From: Myotis daubentonii
Lineage: Eukaryota > Chordata > Mammalia > Chiroptera > Vespertilionidae
Assembly: GCF_963259705.1 (NCBI RefSeq)
Contig: NC_081853.1
Location: forward strand, 620,001-684,000
Direction: 5' to 3'
Length of the DNA stretch: 64,000 nt
Of this stretch, positions 1 through 12,900 are shown piece after piece (the stretch's first letter is position 1; each line of letters starts with the position of its first letter). Below the pieces are notes generated by a model. It searched no databases, had not been told where the DNA came from, and worked only from the letters and a program-made list of their open reading frames with translations. A program made the translations under genes and the position numbers.

Positions 1-384
1 ATACGACAGTAAATGTAGTAAGAATGTATTTACTTGTACTTGAGGTGTTTCTTACACGTTCTTAATCATTTCTGGGAACTATCATTGTGTATTTTAACAG
101 TTTTACCAAAATTAGACAGTTTGCTTAGAAGAATTTCCCGGAATCGTCACCATTTTAACTGATTCACACAAAAAAACGCCAAAGCCAATCCTCCTTAATT
201 GTAAACAGAAACACTATTCTCGTCATTCCAAGGCTTTAGACACCAATTCTGAGCTCTGTAAGCATGAACGCTTAATATTTCAAAGCACAGTCCCGTGAAA
301 ACGCCACCGGAAGTTCCCGGAGACGTAAATATTACAGGTATTTGCGTCATTTCACAGCTTTCCCCTGTAAACCTCCGTGATAGA
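1..384 (+). repeat. Reference monomer, with internal map
   Basis: This is the first complete unit. A hand count gives 84 C and 62 G (38% G+C) and 14 CpG, against about 13.6 expected. Most variation falls in a few places: base 26 (c/g) and base 34 (t/g/a); the segment around 127-140, as aagtattt, aagaattt or aagaatgtccc; around 158-185 (aactg, aaatg or acctg; gccaatcc or gaaaatcc); around 206-210 (cagaaac, catcaac, cctcaac or gagaaac); and around 303-375 (accgg or acagg; cccggagacg or cctggagatg; ggtatttgcg or agtattttcgg; cccctg or ccaatgg). Stretches such as 'attgtgtattttaacag' and 'taattgtaaa' are nearly invariant. The length is divisible by three, so reading frame is kept between monomers, but every frame contains stops. 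Confidence 0.9.
8..55. other. Two interleaved inverted repeats at the phased monomer start
   Basis: In the first monomer, agtaaat (8-14) is the reverse complement of atttact (28-34), separated by 13 bases. A second pair, gtaagaa (18-24) and ttcttac (49-55), is separated by 24 bases, and its left arm lies inside the loop of the first. The arrangement recurs in nearly all monomers. Where base 34 is g or a ('ttacgtg', 'ttacatg'), the first pair shortens to 6 bp (gtaaat/atttac). The layout would allow small cruciforms in DNA or a pseudoknot-like fold if transcribed. That is only potential: 7-bp arms in AT-rich DNA can arise by chance. Confidence 0.5.
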
Positions 385-2690
385 ATACGACAGTAAATGT
401 AGTAAGAATGTATTTACTTGTACTTGAGGTGTTTCTTACACGTTCTTAATCATTTCTGGGAACTATCATTGTGTATTTTAACAGTTTTACCAAAATTAGA
501 CAGTTTGCTTAGACGAATTTACCGGAATCGTCACCATTTTAACTGATTCACACAAAAAAACGCCAAAGCCAATCCTCCTTAATTGTAAACATAAACACTA
601 TTCTCGTCATTCCAAAGGCTTTAGACACCAATTCTGAGCTCTGTAAGCATGAACTCTTAATATTTCAAAGTACAGTCCCGTGAAAACGCCACCGGAAGTA
701 CCTGGAGATGTAAATATTACCAGTATTTTCGGCATTTCACAGCTTTCCAATGGAAACCTCCGTGATTGAATACTACAGTAAATGTAGTAAGAATCTATTT
801 ACGTGTACTTGAGGTGTTTCTTACACGTTCTTAATCATTTCTGGGAACTATCATTGTGTATTTTAACAGTTTTACCAAAATTAGACAGTTTGCTTAGAAG
901 AATTTACCGGAATCGTCACCATTTTAACTGATTCACACAAAAAAACGCCAAAGCCAATCCTCCTTAATTTTAAACATCAACACTATTCTCGTCATTCCAA
1001 GGCTGTAGACACCAATTCTGAGCCCTGTAAGCATGAACTCTTAATATTTCCAAGTACAGTCCCGTGAAAACGCCACCGGAAGTACCTGAAGATGAAAATA
1101 TTACCAGTATTTTCGGCATTTCACAGCTTTCCAATGGAAACGTCCGTGATTGAATACTACAGTAAATGTAGTAAGAATCTATTTACGTGTACTTGAGGTG
1201 TTTCTTACACGTTCTTAATCATTTCTGGGAACTATCATTGTGTATTTTAACAGTTTTACCAAAATTAGACAGTTTGCTTAGAAGAATGTCCCAGTATCGT
1301 CACCATTTTAACTGATTCACACAAAAAAACGCCAAAGCCAATCCTCCTTAATTGTAAACAGAAACACTATTCTCGTCATTCCAAGGCTTTAGACACCAAT
1401 TCTGAGCTCTGTAAGCATGAACGCTTAATATTTCAAAGCACAGTCCCGTGAAAACGCCACCGGAAGTACCCGGAGACGTAAATATTACAGGTATTTGCGT
1501 CATTTCACAGCTTTCCCCTGTAAACCTCCGTGATAGAATACGACAGTAAATGTAGTAAGAATCTATTTACTTGTACTTGAGGTGTTTCTTACCCGTTCTT
1601 AATAATTTCTGGGAACTATCATTGTGTATTTTAACAGTTTTACCAAAATTAGACAGTTTGCTTAGAAGAATTTACCGGAATCGTCACCATTTTAACTGAT
1701 TCACACAAAAAAACGCCAAAGCCAATCCTCCTTAATTGTAAACATAAACACTATTCTCGTCATTCCAAAGGCTTTAGACACCAATTCTGAGCTCTGTAAG
1801 CATGAACTCTTAATATTTCAAAGCTCAGTCCCGTGAAAACGCCACCGGAAGTACCTGGAGATGTAAATATTACCAGTATTTTCGGCATTTCACAGCTTTC
1901 CAATGGAAACCTCCGTGATTGAATACTACAGTAAATGTAGTAAGAATCTATTTACGTGTACTTGAGGTGTTTCTTACACGTTCTTAATCATTTCTGGGAA
2001 CTATCATTGTGTATTTTAACAGTTTTACCAAAATTAGACAGTTTGCTTAGAAGAATTTACCGGAATCGTCACCATTTTAACTGATTCACACAAAAAAACG
2101 CCAAAGCCAATCCTCCTTAATTGTAAACAGAAACACTATTCTCGTCATTCCAAGGCTGTAGACACCAATTCTGAGCCCTGTAAGCATGAACTCTTAATAT
2201 TTCCAAGTACAGTCCCGTGAAAACGCCACCGGAAGTACCTGGAGATGAAAATATTACCAGTATTTTCGGCATTTCACAGCTTTCCAATGGAAACGTCCGT
2301 GATTGAATACTACAGTAAATGTAGTAAGAATCTATTTACGTGTACTTGAGGTGTTTCTTACACGTTCTTAATCATTTCTGGGAACTATCATTGTGTATTT
2401 TAACAGTTTTACCAAAATTAGACAGTTTGCTTAGAAGAATGTCCCAGTATCGTCACCATTTTAACTGATTCACACAAAAAAACGCCAAAGCCAATCCTCC
2501 TTAATTGTAAACAGAAACACTATTCTCGTCATTCCAAGGCTTTAGACACCAATTCTGAGCTCTGTAAGCATGAACGCTTAATATTTCAAAGCACAGTCCC
2601 GTGAAAACGCCACCGGAAGTACCCGGAGACGTAAATATTACAGGTATTTGCGTCATTTCACAGCTTTCCCCTGTAAACCTCCGTGATAGA
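385..2690 (+). repeat. Trimeric HOR, two copies of 1153 bp (385-1537 and 1538-2690)
   Basis: Both copies contain the same three monomer types in order. The shared rare variants lie 1153 bp apart: an extra a in 'ccaaagg' (near 614 and 1767), 'aaacgtccgtg' (near 1139 and 2292) and 'gtcccagtatcg' (near 1288 and 2441). The odd length of 1153 reflects the 1-bp insertion carried by one monomer of each trimer, so the insertion predates the trimer duplication. A third copy starts at 2691, matches the left part of the monomer at 1538 (shared 'cccgttcttaataatt'), and diverges by about 2896. Confidence 0.9.
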
Positions 2691-4225
2691 ATACGACAGT
2701 AAATGTAGTAAGAATCTATTTACTTGTACTTGAGGTGTTTCTTACCCGTTCTTAATAATTTCTGGGAACTATCATTGTGTATTTTAACAGTTTTACCAAA
2801 ATTAGACAGTTTGCTTAGAAGAATTTACCGGAATCGTCACCATTTTAACTGATTCACACAAAAAAACGCCAAAGCCAATCCTCCTTAATTGTAAACCTCA
2901 ACACGATTCTCGTCATTCCAAGGCTTTAGACACCAATTCTGAGCCCTGTAAGCATGAACTCTTAATATTTCAAAGTACAGTCCCGTGAAAACGCCACCGG
3001 AAGTACCTGGAGATGTAAATATTACCAGTATTTTCGGCATTTCACAGCTTTCCAATGGAAACCTCCGTGATTGAATACTACAGTAAATGTAGTAAGAATC
3101 TATTTACGTGTACTTGAGGTGTTTCTTACACGTTCTTAATCATTTCTGGGAACTATCATTGTGTATTTTAACAGTTTTACCAAAATTAGACAGTTTGCTT
3201 AGAAGTATTTACCGGAATCGTCACCATTTTACCTGATTCACACAAGAAAACGCCAAAGAAAATCCTCCTTAATTGTAAACAGAAACACTATTCTCGTCAT
3301 CCAAGGCTTTAGACACCAATTCTGAGCTCTGTAAGCATGAACTCTTAATATTTCAAAGCACAGTCCCGTGAAAACGCCACAGGAAGTACCCGGAGACGTA
3401 AATATTACAGGTATTTGCGTCATTTCACAGCTTTCCCCTGGAAACCTCCGTGATAGAATACGACAGTAAATGTAGTAAGAATGTATTTACTTGTCCTTGA
3501 GGTGTTTCTTACACGTTCTTAACCATTTCTGGGAACTATCATTGTGTATTTTAACAGTTTTACCAAAATTAGACAGTTTGCTTAGAAGAATTTACCGGAA
3601 TCGTCACCATTTTAACTGATTCACACAAAAAAACGCCAAAGCCAATCCTCCTTAATTGTAAACCTCAACACGATTCTCGTCATTCCAAGGCTTTAGACAC
3701 CAATTCTGAGCCCTGTAAGCATGAACTCTTAATATTTCAAAGTACAGACCCGTGAAAACGCCACCGGAAGTACCTGGAGATGTAAATATTACCAGTATTT
3801 TCGGCATTTCACAGCTTTCCAATGGAAACCTCCGTGATTGAATACTACAGTAAATGTAGTAAGAATCTATTTACGTGTACTTGAGGTGTTTCTTACACGT
3901 TCTTAATCATTTCTGGGAACTATCATTGTGTATTTTAACAGTTTTACCAAAATTAGACAGTTTGCTTAGAAGTATTTACCGGAATCGTCACCATTTTACC
4001 TGATTCACACAAGAAAACGCCAAAGAAAATCATCCTTAATTGTAAACAGAAACACTATTCTCGTCATTCCAAGGCTTTAGACACCAATTCTGAGCTCTGT
4101 AAGCATGAACTCTTAATATTTCAAAGCACAGTGCCGTGAAAACGCCACAGGAAGTACCCGGAGACGTAAATATTACCGGTATTTGCGTCATTTCACAGCT
4201 TTCCCCTGGAAACCTCCGTGATAGA
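2691..4225 (+). repeat. Dimeric HOR, two copies (2691-3457 and 3458-4225)
   Basis: The first monomer of each dimer carries the rare 'cctcaacacgattctcg' and 'gagccctg' variants, 768 bp apart. The second monomer of each begins 'atactac' and carries 'tacctgattc' and 'aaagaaaatc'. The first copy is 767 bp because one t is missing near 3300 ('cgtcatccaagg'). That deletion is not in the second copy, so it arose after the duplication. The next two monomers (4226-4993) continue the alternation in diverged form. Confidence 0.85.
3075..3457 (+). repeat. 383-bp monomer with a private 1-bp deletion
   Basis: At about 3297-3303 the usual 'cgtcattccaagg' reads 'cgtcatccaagg'. The missing base shifts the reverse-strand frame and helps create a 61-codon open frame at 3238-3423. 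I regard that frame as accidental. Confidence 0.85.
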
Positions 4226-7200
4226 ATACGACAGTAAATGTAGTAAGAATGTATTTACTTGTCCTTGAGGTGTTTCTTACACGTTCTTAACCATTTCTGG
4301 GAACTATCATTGTGTATTTTAACAGTTTTACCAAAATTAGACAGTTTGCTTAGAAGAATTTACCGGAATCGTCACCATTTTAACTGATTCACACAAAAAA
4401 ACGCCAAAGCCAATCCTCCTTAATTGTAAACCTCAACACTATTCTAGTCATTCCAAGGCTTTAGACACCAATTCTGAGCCCTGTAAGCATGAACTCTTAA
4501 TATTTCAAAGTACAGTCCCGTGAAAACGCCACCGGAAGTACCTGGAGATGTAAATATTACCAGTATTTTCGGCATTTCACAGCTTTCCAATGGAAACCTC
4601 TGTGATTGAATACTACAGTAAATGTAGTAAGAATCTATTTACGTGTACTTGCGGTGTTTCTTACACGTTCTTAATCATTTCTGGGAACTATCATTGTGTA
4701 TTTTAACAGTTTTACCAAAATTAGACAGTTTGCTTAGAAGTATTTACCGGAATCGTCACCATTTTAACTGATTCACACAAGAAAACGCCAAAGCCAATCC
4801 TCCTTAATTGTAAACAGAAACACTATTCTCGTCATTCCAAGGCTTTAGACACCAATTCTGAGCTCTGTAAGCATGAACGCTTAATATTTCAAAGCACAGT
4901 CCCGTGAAAACGCCACAGGAAGTACACGGAGACGTAAATATTACAGGTATTTGCGTCATTTCACAGCTTTCCTCTGTAAACCTCCGTGATAGAATACGAC
5001 AGTAAATGTAGTAAGAATCTATTTACGTGTACTTGCGGTGTTTCTTACACGTTCTTAATCATTTCTGGGAACTATCATTGTGTATTTTAACAGTTTTACC
5101 AAAATTAGACAGTTTGCTTAGAAGAATGTCCCGGAATCGTCACCATTTTAAATGATTCACACAAAAAAACGCCAAAGCCAATCCTCCTTAATTGTAAAGA
5201 GAAACACTATTCTCATCATTCCAAGGCTTTAGACACCAATTCTGAGCTCTGTAAGCATGAACGCTTAATATTTCAAAGCACAGTCCCGTGAAAACGCCAC
5301 CGGAAGTACCCGGAGACGTAAATATTACAGGTATTTGCGTCATTTCACAGCTTTCCCCTGTAAACCTCCGTGATAGAATACGACAGTAAATGTAGTAAGA
5401 ATCTATTTACTTGTACTTGAGGTGTTTCTTACCCGTTCTTAATCATTTCTGGGAACTACCATTGTGTATTTTAACAGTTTTACCAAAATTAGACAGTTTG
5501 CTTAGAAGAATTTACCGGAATCGTCACCATTTTAACTGATTCACACAAAAAAACGCCAAAGCCAATCGTCCTTAATTGTAAACCTCAACACTATTCTCGT
5601 CATTCCAAAGCTTTAGACACCAATTCTGAGCCCTGTAAGCATGAAGTCTTAATATTTCAAAGCACAGTCCCGTGAAAACGCCACCGGAAGTACCCGGAGA
5701 CGTAAATATTACCAGTATTTGCGTCATTTCACAGCTTTCCCCTGGAAACCTCCGTGATAGAATACGACAGTAAATGTAGTAAGAATAAATTTACTTTTAC
5801 TTGAGGTGTTTCTTACACGTTCTTAATCATTTCTGGGAACTATCATTGTGTATTTTAACAGTTTTACCAAAATTAGACAATTGGCTTAGAAGTATTTACC
5901 GGAATCGTCACCATTTTAACTAATTCACACAAGAAAACGCCAAAGCCAATCCTCCTTAATTGTAAACAGAAACACTATTCTCGTCATTCCAAGGCTTTAG
6001 ACACCAATTCTGAGCCCTGTAAGCATGAACTCTTAATATTTCAAAGTACAGTCCCGTGAAAACGCCACCGGAAGTACCTGGAGATGTAAATATTACCAGT
6101 ATTTTCGGCATTTCACAGCTTTCCAATGGAAACCTCCGTGATTGAATACTACAGTAAATGTAGTAAGAATCTATTTACGTGTACTTGAGGTGTTTCTTAC
6201 ACGTTCTTAATCATTTCTGGGAACTATCATTGTGTATTTTAACAGTTTTACCAAAATTAGACAGTTTGCTTAGAAGTATTTACCGGAATCGTCACCATTT
6301 TACCTGATTCACACAAGAAAACGCCAAAGAAAATCCTCCTTAATTGTAAACAGAAACACTATTCTCGTCATTCCAAGGCTTTAGACACCAATTCTGAGCT
6401 CTGTAAGCATAAACTCTTAATATTTCAAAGCACAGTGCCGTGAAAACGCCACCGGAAGTACCCGGAGACGTAAATATTACAGGTATTTGCGTCATTTCAC
6501 AGCTTTCCCCTGGAAACCTCCATGATAGAATGCGACAGTAAATGTAGTAAGAATGTATTTACTTGTCCTTGAGGTGTTTCTTACACGTTCTTAACCATTT
6601 CTGGGAACTCTCATTGTGTATTTTAACAGTTTTACCAAAATTAGACAGTTTGCTTAGAAGAATTTACCGGAATCGTCACCATTTTAACTGATTCACACAA
6701 AAAAACGCCAAAGCCAATCCTCCTTAATTGTAAACATCAACACTATTCTCGTCATTCCAAGGCTTTAGACACCAATTCTGAGCTCTGTAAGCATGAACTC
6801 TTAATATTTCAAAGCACAGTCCCGTGAAAACGCCACAGGAACTACCCGGAGACGTAAATATTACAGGTATTTGCGTCATTTCACAGCTTTCCCCTGGAAA
6901 CCTCCGTGATAGGATACGACAGTAAATGTAGTAAGAATGTATTTACTTGTACTTGAGGTGTTTCTTACACGTTCTTAATCATTTATGGGAACTATCATTG
7001 TGTATTTTAACATTTTTACCAAAATTAGACAGTTTGCTTAGAAGAATGTCCCGGAATCGTCACCATTTTAAATGATTCACACAAAAAAACGCCAAAGCCA
7101 ATCCTCCTTAATTGTAAAGAGAAACACTATTCTCGTCATTCCAAGGCTTTAGACACCAATTCTGAGCTCTGTAAGCATGAACGCTTAATATTTCAAAGCA

Positions 7201-9985
7201 CAGTCCCGTGAAAACGCCACCGGAAGTACCCGGAGACGTAAATATTACAGGTATTTGCGTCATTTCACAGCTTTCCCCTGTAAACCTCCGTGATAGAATA
7301 CGACAGTAAATGTAGTAAGAATCTATTTACATGTACTTGCGGTGTTTCTTACACGTTCTTAATCATTTCTGGGAACTATCATTGTGTATTTTAACAGTTT
7401 TACCAAAATTAGACAGTTTGCTTAGAAGTATTTACCGGAATCGTCACCATTCTAACTGATTCACACAAGAAAACGCCAAAGCCAATCCTCCTTAATTGTA
7501 AACAGAAACACTATTCTCGTCATTCCAAGGCTTTAGACACCAATTCTGAGCTCTGTAAGCATGAACTCTTAATATTTCAAAGCACAGTCCCGTGAAAACG
7601 CCACAGGAAGTACCCGGAGACGTAAATATTACCAGTATTTGCGTCATTTCACAGCTTTCCCCTGGAAACCTCCGTGATAGAATACGACAGTAAATGTAGT
7701 AAGAATGTATTTACTTGTACTTGAGGTGTTTCTTACACGTTCTTAATCATTTATGGGAACTATCATTGTGTATTTTAACAGTTTTACCAAAATTAGACAG
7801 TTTGCTTAGAAGAATGTCCCGGAATCGTCACCATTTTAAATGATTCACACAAAAAAACGCCAAAGCCAATCCTCCTTAATTGTAAAGAGAAACACTATTC
7901 TCGTCATTCCAAGGCTTTAGACACCAATTCTGAGCTCTGTAAGCATGAACGCTTAATATTTCAAAGCACAGTCCCGTGAAAACGCCACCGGAAGTACCCG
8001 GAGACGTAAATATTACAGGTATTTGCGTCATTTCACAGCTTTCCCCTGTAAACCTCCGTGATAGAATACGACAGTAAATGTAGTAAGAATCTATTTACTT
8101 GTACTTGAGGTGTTTCTTACCCGTTCTTAATCATTTCTGGGAACTATCATTGTGTATTTTAACAGTTTTACCAAAATTAGACAGTTTGCTTAGAAGAATT
8201 TACCGGAATCGTCACCATTTTAACTGATTCACACAAAAAAACGCCAAAGCCAATCGTCCTTAATTGTAAACCTCAACACTATTCTCGTCATTCCAAAGCT
8301 TTAGACACCAATTCTGAGCCCTGTAAGCATGAAGTCTTAATATTTCAAAGCACAGTCCCGTGAAAACGCCACCGGAAGTACCCGGAGACGTAAATATTAC
8401 CAGTATTTGCGTCATTTCACAGCTTTCCCCTGGAAACCTCCGTGATAGAATACGACAGTAAATGTAGTAAGAATAAATTTACTTTTACTTGAGGTGTTTC
8501 TTACACGTTCTTAATCATTTCTGGGAACTATCATTGTGTATTTTAACAGTTTTACCAAAATTAGACAATTGGCTTAGAAGTATTTACCGGAATCGTCACC
8601 ATTTTAACTGATTCACACAAGAAAACGCCAAAACCAATCCTCCTTAATTGTAAACAGAAACACTATTCTCGTCATTCCAAGGCTTTAGACACCAATTCTG
8701 AGCTCTGTAAGCATGAACTCTTAATATTTCAAAGCACAGTCCCGTGAAAACGCCACAGGAAGTACCCGGAGACTTAAATATTACAGGTATTTGGGTCATT
8801 TCACAGCTTTCCCCTGGAAACCTCCGTGATAGAATACGACAGTTAATGTAGTAAGAATGTATTTACTTGTACTTGAGGTGTTTCTTACACGTTCTTAATC
8901 ATTTCTGGGAACTATCATTGTGTATTTTAACAGTTTTACCAAAATTAGACAGTTTGCTTAGAAGTATTTACCGGAATCGTCACCATTTTACCTGATTCAC
9001 ACAAGAAAACGCCAAAGAAAATCCTCCTTAATTGTAAACAGAAACACTATTCTCGTCATTCCAAGGCTTTAGACACCAATTCTGAGCTCTGTAAGCATAA
9101 ACTCTTAATATTTCAAAGCACAGTGCCGTGAAAACGCCACCGGAAGTACCCGGAGACGTAAATATTACAGGTATTTTCGTCATTTCACAGCTTTCCCCTG
9201 GAAACCTCCGTGATAGAATACGACAGTAAATGTAGTAAGAATGTATTTACTTGTCCTTGAGGTGTTTCTTACACGTTCTTAATCATTTATGGGAACTATC
9301 ATTGTGTATTTTAACAGTTTTACCAAAATTAGACAGTTTGCTTAGAAGAATGTCCCGGAATCGTCACCATTTTAAATGATTCACACAAAAAAACGCCAAA
9401 GCCAATCCTCCTTAATTGTAAAGAGAAACACTATTCTCGTCATTCCAAGGCTTTAGACACCAATTCTGAGCTCTGTAAGCATGAACGCTTAATATTTCAA
9501 AGCACAGTCCCGTGAAAACGCCACCGGAAGTACCCGGAGACATAAATATTACAGGTATTTGCGTCATTTCACAGCTTTCCCCTGTAAACCTCCGTGATAG
9601 AATACGACAGTAAATGTAGTAAGAATCTATTTACGTGTACTTGCGGTGTTTCTTACACGTTCTTAATCATTTCTGGGAACTATCATTGTGTATTTTAACA
9701 GTTTTACCAAAATTAGACAGTTTGCTTAGAAGTATTTACCGGAATCGTCACCATTTTAACTGATTCACACAAAAAAACGCCAAAGCCAATCCTCCTTAAT
9801 TGTAAACATCAACACTATTCTCGTCATTCCAAGGCTTTAGACACCAATTCTGAGCTCTGTAAGCATGAACGCTTAATATTTCAAAGCACAGTCCCGTGAA
9901 AACGCCACCGGAAGTTCCCGGAGACATAAATATTACAGGTATTTGCGTCATTTCACAGCTTTCCCCTGTAAACCTCCGTGATAGA
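4226..9985 (+). repeat. Long HOR family 1, copy A (15 monomers, 5760 bp)
   Basis: From about 4447 this copy matches the following sequence at an offset of 5760 bp (15 x 384). Line-by-line comparison of 4447-7257 with 10207-13017 showed one mismatch (near 4973, 'cctctg' against 'cccctg'). Shared rare markers include 'cctctgtgattg' (4599), 'tctcatcatt' (5211), 'ggaactacc' (5452), 'gaataaatttac' (5784), 'acaattgg' (5877), 'catgatagaatgcgac' (6521) and 'aggatacgac' (6911). The first 220 bp or so of the nominal unit do not match copy B, so the true left edge is near 4447. Private changes such as 'attctaactg' near 7450 and 'agttaatg' near 8842 help trace later copies. Confidence 0.9.
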
Positions 9986-12900
9986 ATACGACAGTAAACG
10001 TAGTAAGAATCTATTTACGTGTACTTGCGGTGTTTCTTACACGTTCTTAATCATTTCTGGGAACTATCATTGTGTATTTTAACAGTTTTACCAAAATTAG
10101 ACAGTTTGCTTAGAAGTATTTACCGGAATCGTCACCATTTTAACTGATTCACACAAAAAAACGCCAAAGCCAATCCTCCTTAATTGTAAACATCAACACT
10201 ATTCTCGTCATTCCAAGGCTTTAGACACCAATTCTGAGCCCTGTAAGCATGAACTCTTAATATTTCAAAGTACAGTCCCGTGAAAACGCCACCGGAAGTA
10301 CCTGGAGATGTAAATATTACCAGTATTTTCGGCATTTCACAGCTTTCCAATGGAAACCTCTGTGATTGAATACTACAGTAAATGTAGTAAGAATCTATTT
10401 ACGTGTACTTGCGGTGTTTCTTACACGTTCTTAATCATTTCTGGGAACTATCATTGTGTATTTTAACAGTTTTACCAAAATTAGACAGTTTGCTTAGAAG
10501 TATTTACCGGAATCGTCACCATTTTAACTGATTCACACAAGAAAACGCCAAAGCCAATCCTCCTTAATTGTAAACAGAAACACTATTCTCGTCATTCCAA
10601 GGCTTTAGACACCAATTCTGAGCTCTGTAAGCATGAACGCTTAATATTTCAAAGCACAGTCCCGTGAAAACGCCACAGGAAGTACACGGAGACGTAAATA
10701 TTACAGGTATTTGCGTCATTTCACAGCTTTCCCCTGTAAACCTCCGTGATAGAATACGACAGTAAATGTAGTAAGAATCTATTTACGTGTACTTGCGGTG
10801 TTTCTTACACGTTCTTAATCATTTCTGGGAACTATCATTGTGTATTTTAACAGTTTTACCAAAATTAGACAGTTTGCTTAGAAGAATGTCCCGGAATCGT
10901 CACCATTTTAAATGATTCACACAAAAAAACGCCAAAGCCAATCCTCCTTAATTGTAAAGAGAAACACTATTCTCATCATTCCAAGGCTTTAGACACCAAT
11001 TCTGAGCTCTGTAAGCATGAACGCTTAATATTTCAAAGCACAGTCCCGTGAAAACGCCACCGGAAGTACCCGGAGACGTAAATATTACAGGTATTTGCGT
11101 CATTTCACAGCTTTCCCCTGTAAACCTCCGTGATAGAATACGACAGTAAATGTAGTAAGAATCTATTTACTTGTACTTGAGGTGTTTCTTACCCGTTCTT
11201 AATCATTTCTGGGAACTACCATTGTGTATTTTAACAGTTTTACCAAAATTAGACAGTTTGCTTAGAAGAATTTACCGGAATCGTCACCATTTTAACTGAT
11301 TCACACAAAAAAACGCCAAAGCCAATCGTCCTTAATTGTAAACCTCAACACTATTCTCGTCATTCCAAAGCTTTAGACACCAATTCTGAGCCCTGTAAGC
11401 ATGAAGTCTTAATATTTCAAAGCACAGTCCCGTGAAAACGCCACCGGAAGTACCCGGAGACGTAAATATTACCAGTATTTGCGTCATTTCACAGCTTTCC
11501 CCTGGAAACCTCCGTGATAGAATACGACAGTAAATGTAGTAAGAATAAATTTACTTTTACTTGAGGTGTTTCTTACACGTTCTTAATCATTTCTGGGAAC
11601 TATCATTGTGTATTTTAACAGTTTTACCAAAATTAGACAATTGGCTTAGAAGTATTTACCGGAATCGTCACCATTTTAACTAATTCACACAAGAAAACGC
11701 CAAAGCCAATCCTCCTTAATTGTAAACAGAAACACTATTCTCGTCATTCCAAGGCTTTAGACACCAATTCTGAGCCCTGTAAGCATGAACTCTTAATATT
11801 TCAAAGTACAGTCCCGTGAAAACGCCACCGGAAGTACCTGGAGATGTAAATATTACCAGTATTTTCGGCATTTCACAGCTTTCCAATGGAAACCTCCGTG
11901 ATTGAATACTACAGTAAATGTAGTAAGAATCTATTTACGTGTACTTGAGGTGTTTCTTACACGTTCTTAATCATTTCTGGGAACTATCATTGTGTATTTT
12001 AACAGTTTTACCAAAATTAGACAGTTTGCTTAGAAGTATTTACCGGAATCGTCACCATTTTACCTGATTCACACAAGAAAACGCCAAAGAAAATCCTCCT
12101 TAATTGTAAACAGAAACACTATTCTCGTCATTCCAAGGCTTTAGACACCAATTCTGAGCTCTGTAAGCATAAACTCTTAATATTTCAAAGCACAGTGCCG
12201 TGAAAACGCCACCGGAAGTACCCGGAGACGTAAATATTACAGGTATTTGCGTCATTTCACAGCTTTCCCCTGGAAACCTCCATGATAGAATGCGACAGTA
12301 AATGTAGTAAGAATGTATTTACTTGTCCTTGAGGTGTTTCTTACACGTTCTTAACCATTTCTGGGAACTCTCATTGTGTATTTTAACAGTTTTACCAAAA
12401 TTAGACAGTTTGCTTAGAAGAATTTACCGGAATCGTCACCATTTTAACTGATTCACACAAAAAAACGCCAAAGCCAATCCTCCTTAATTGTAAACATCAA
12501 CACTATTCTCGTCATTCCAAGGCTTTAGACACCAATTCTGAGCTCTGTAAGCATGAACTCTTAATATTTCAAAGCACAGTCCCGTGAAAACGCCACAGGA
12601 ACTACCCGGAGACGTAAATATTACAGGTATTTGCGTCATTTCACAGCTTTCCCCTGGAAACCTCCGTGATAGGATACGACAGTAAATGTAGTAAGAATGT
12701 ATTTACTTGTACTTGAGGTGTTTCTTACACGTTCTTAATCATTTATGGGAACTATCATTGTGTATTTTAACATTTTTACCAAAATTAGACAGTTTGCTTA
12801 GAAGAATGTCCCGGAATCGTCACCATTTTAAATGATTCACACAAAAAAACGCCAAAGCCAATCCTCCTTAATTGTAAAGAGAAACACTATTCTCGTCATT

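Noticed and set aside
1..384. Monomer as an internal dimer of about 192-bp halves
   Set aside because: By eye the two halves share only short matches (for example 'accggaa' twice and 'gtaaat'), not a recognisable alignment.
3238..3423. 61-codon reverse-strand open frame
   Set aside because: It lies wholly inside one monomer and is opened by the private 1-bp deletion near 3300. Other monomers have stops at the corresponding positions. Nothing suggests translation.
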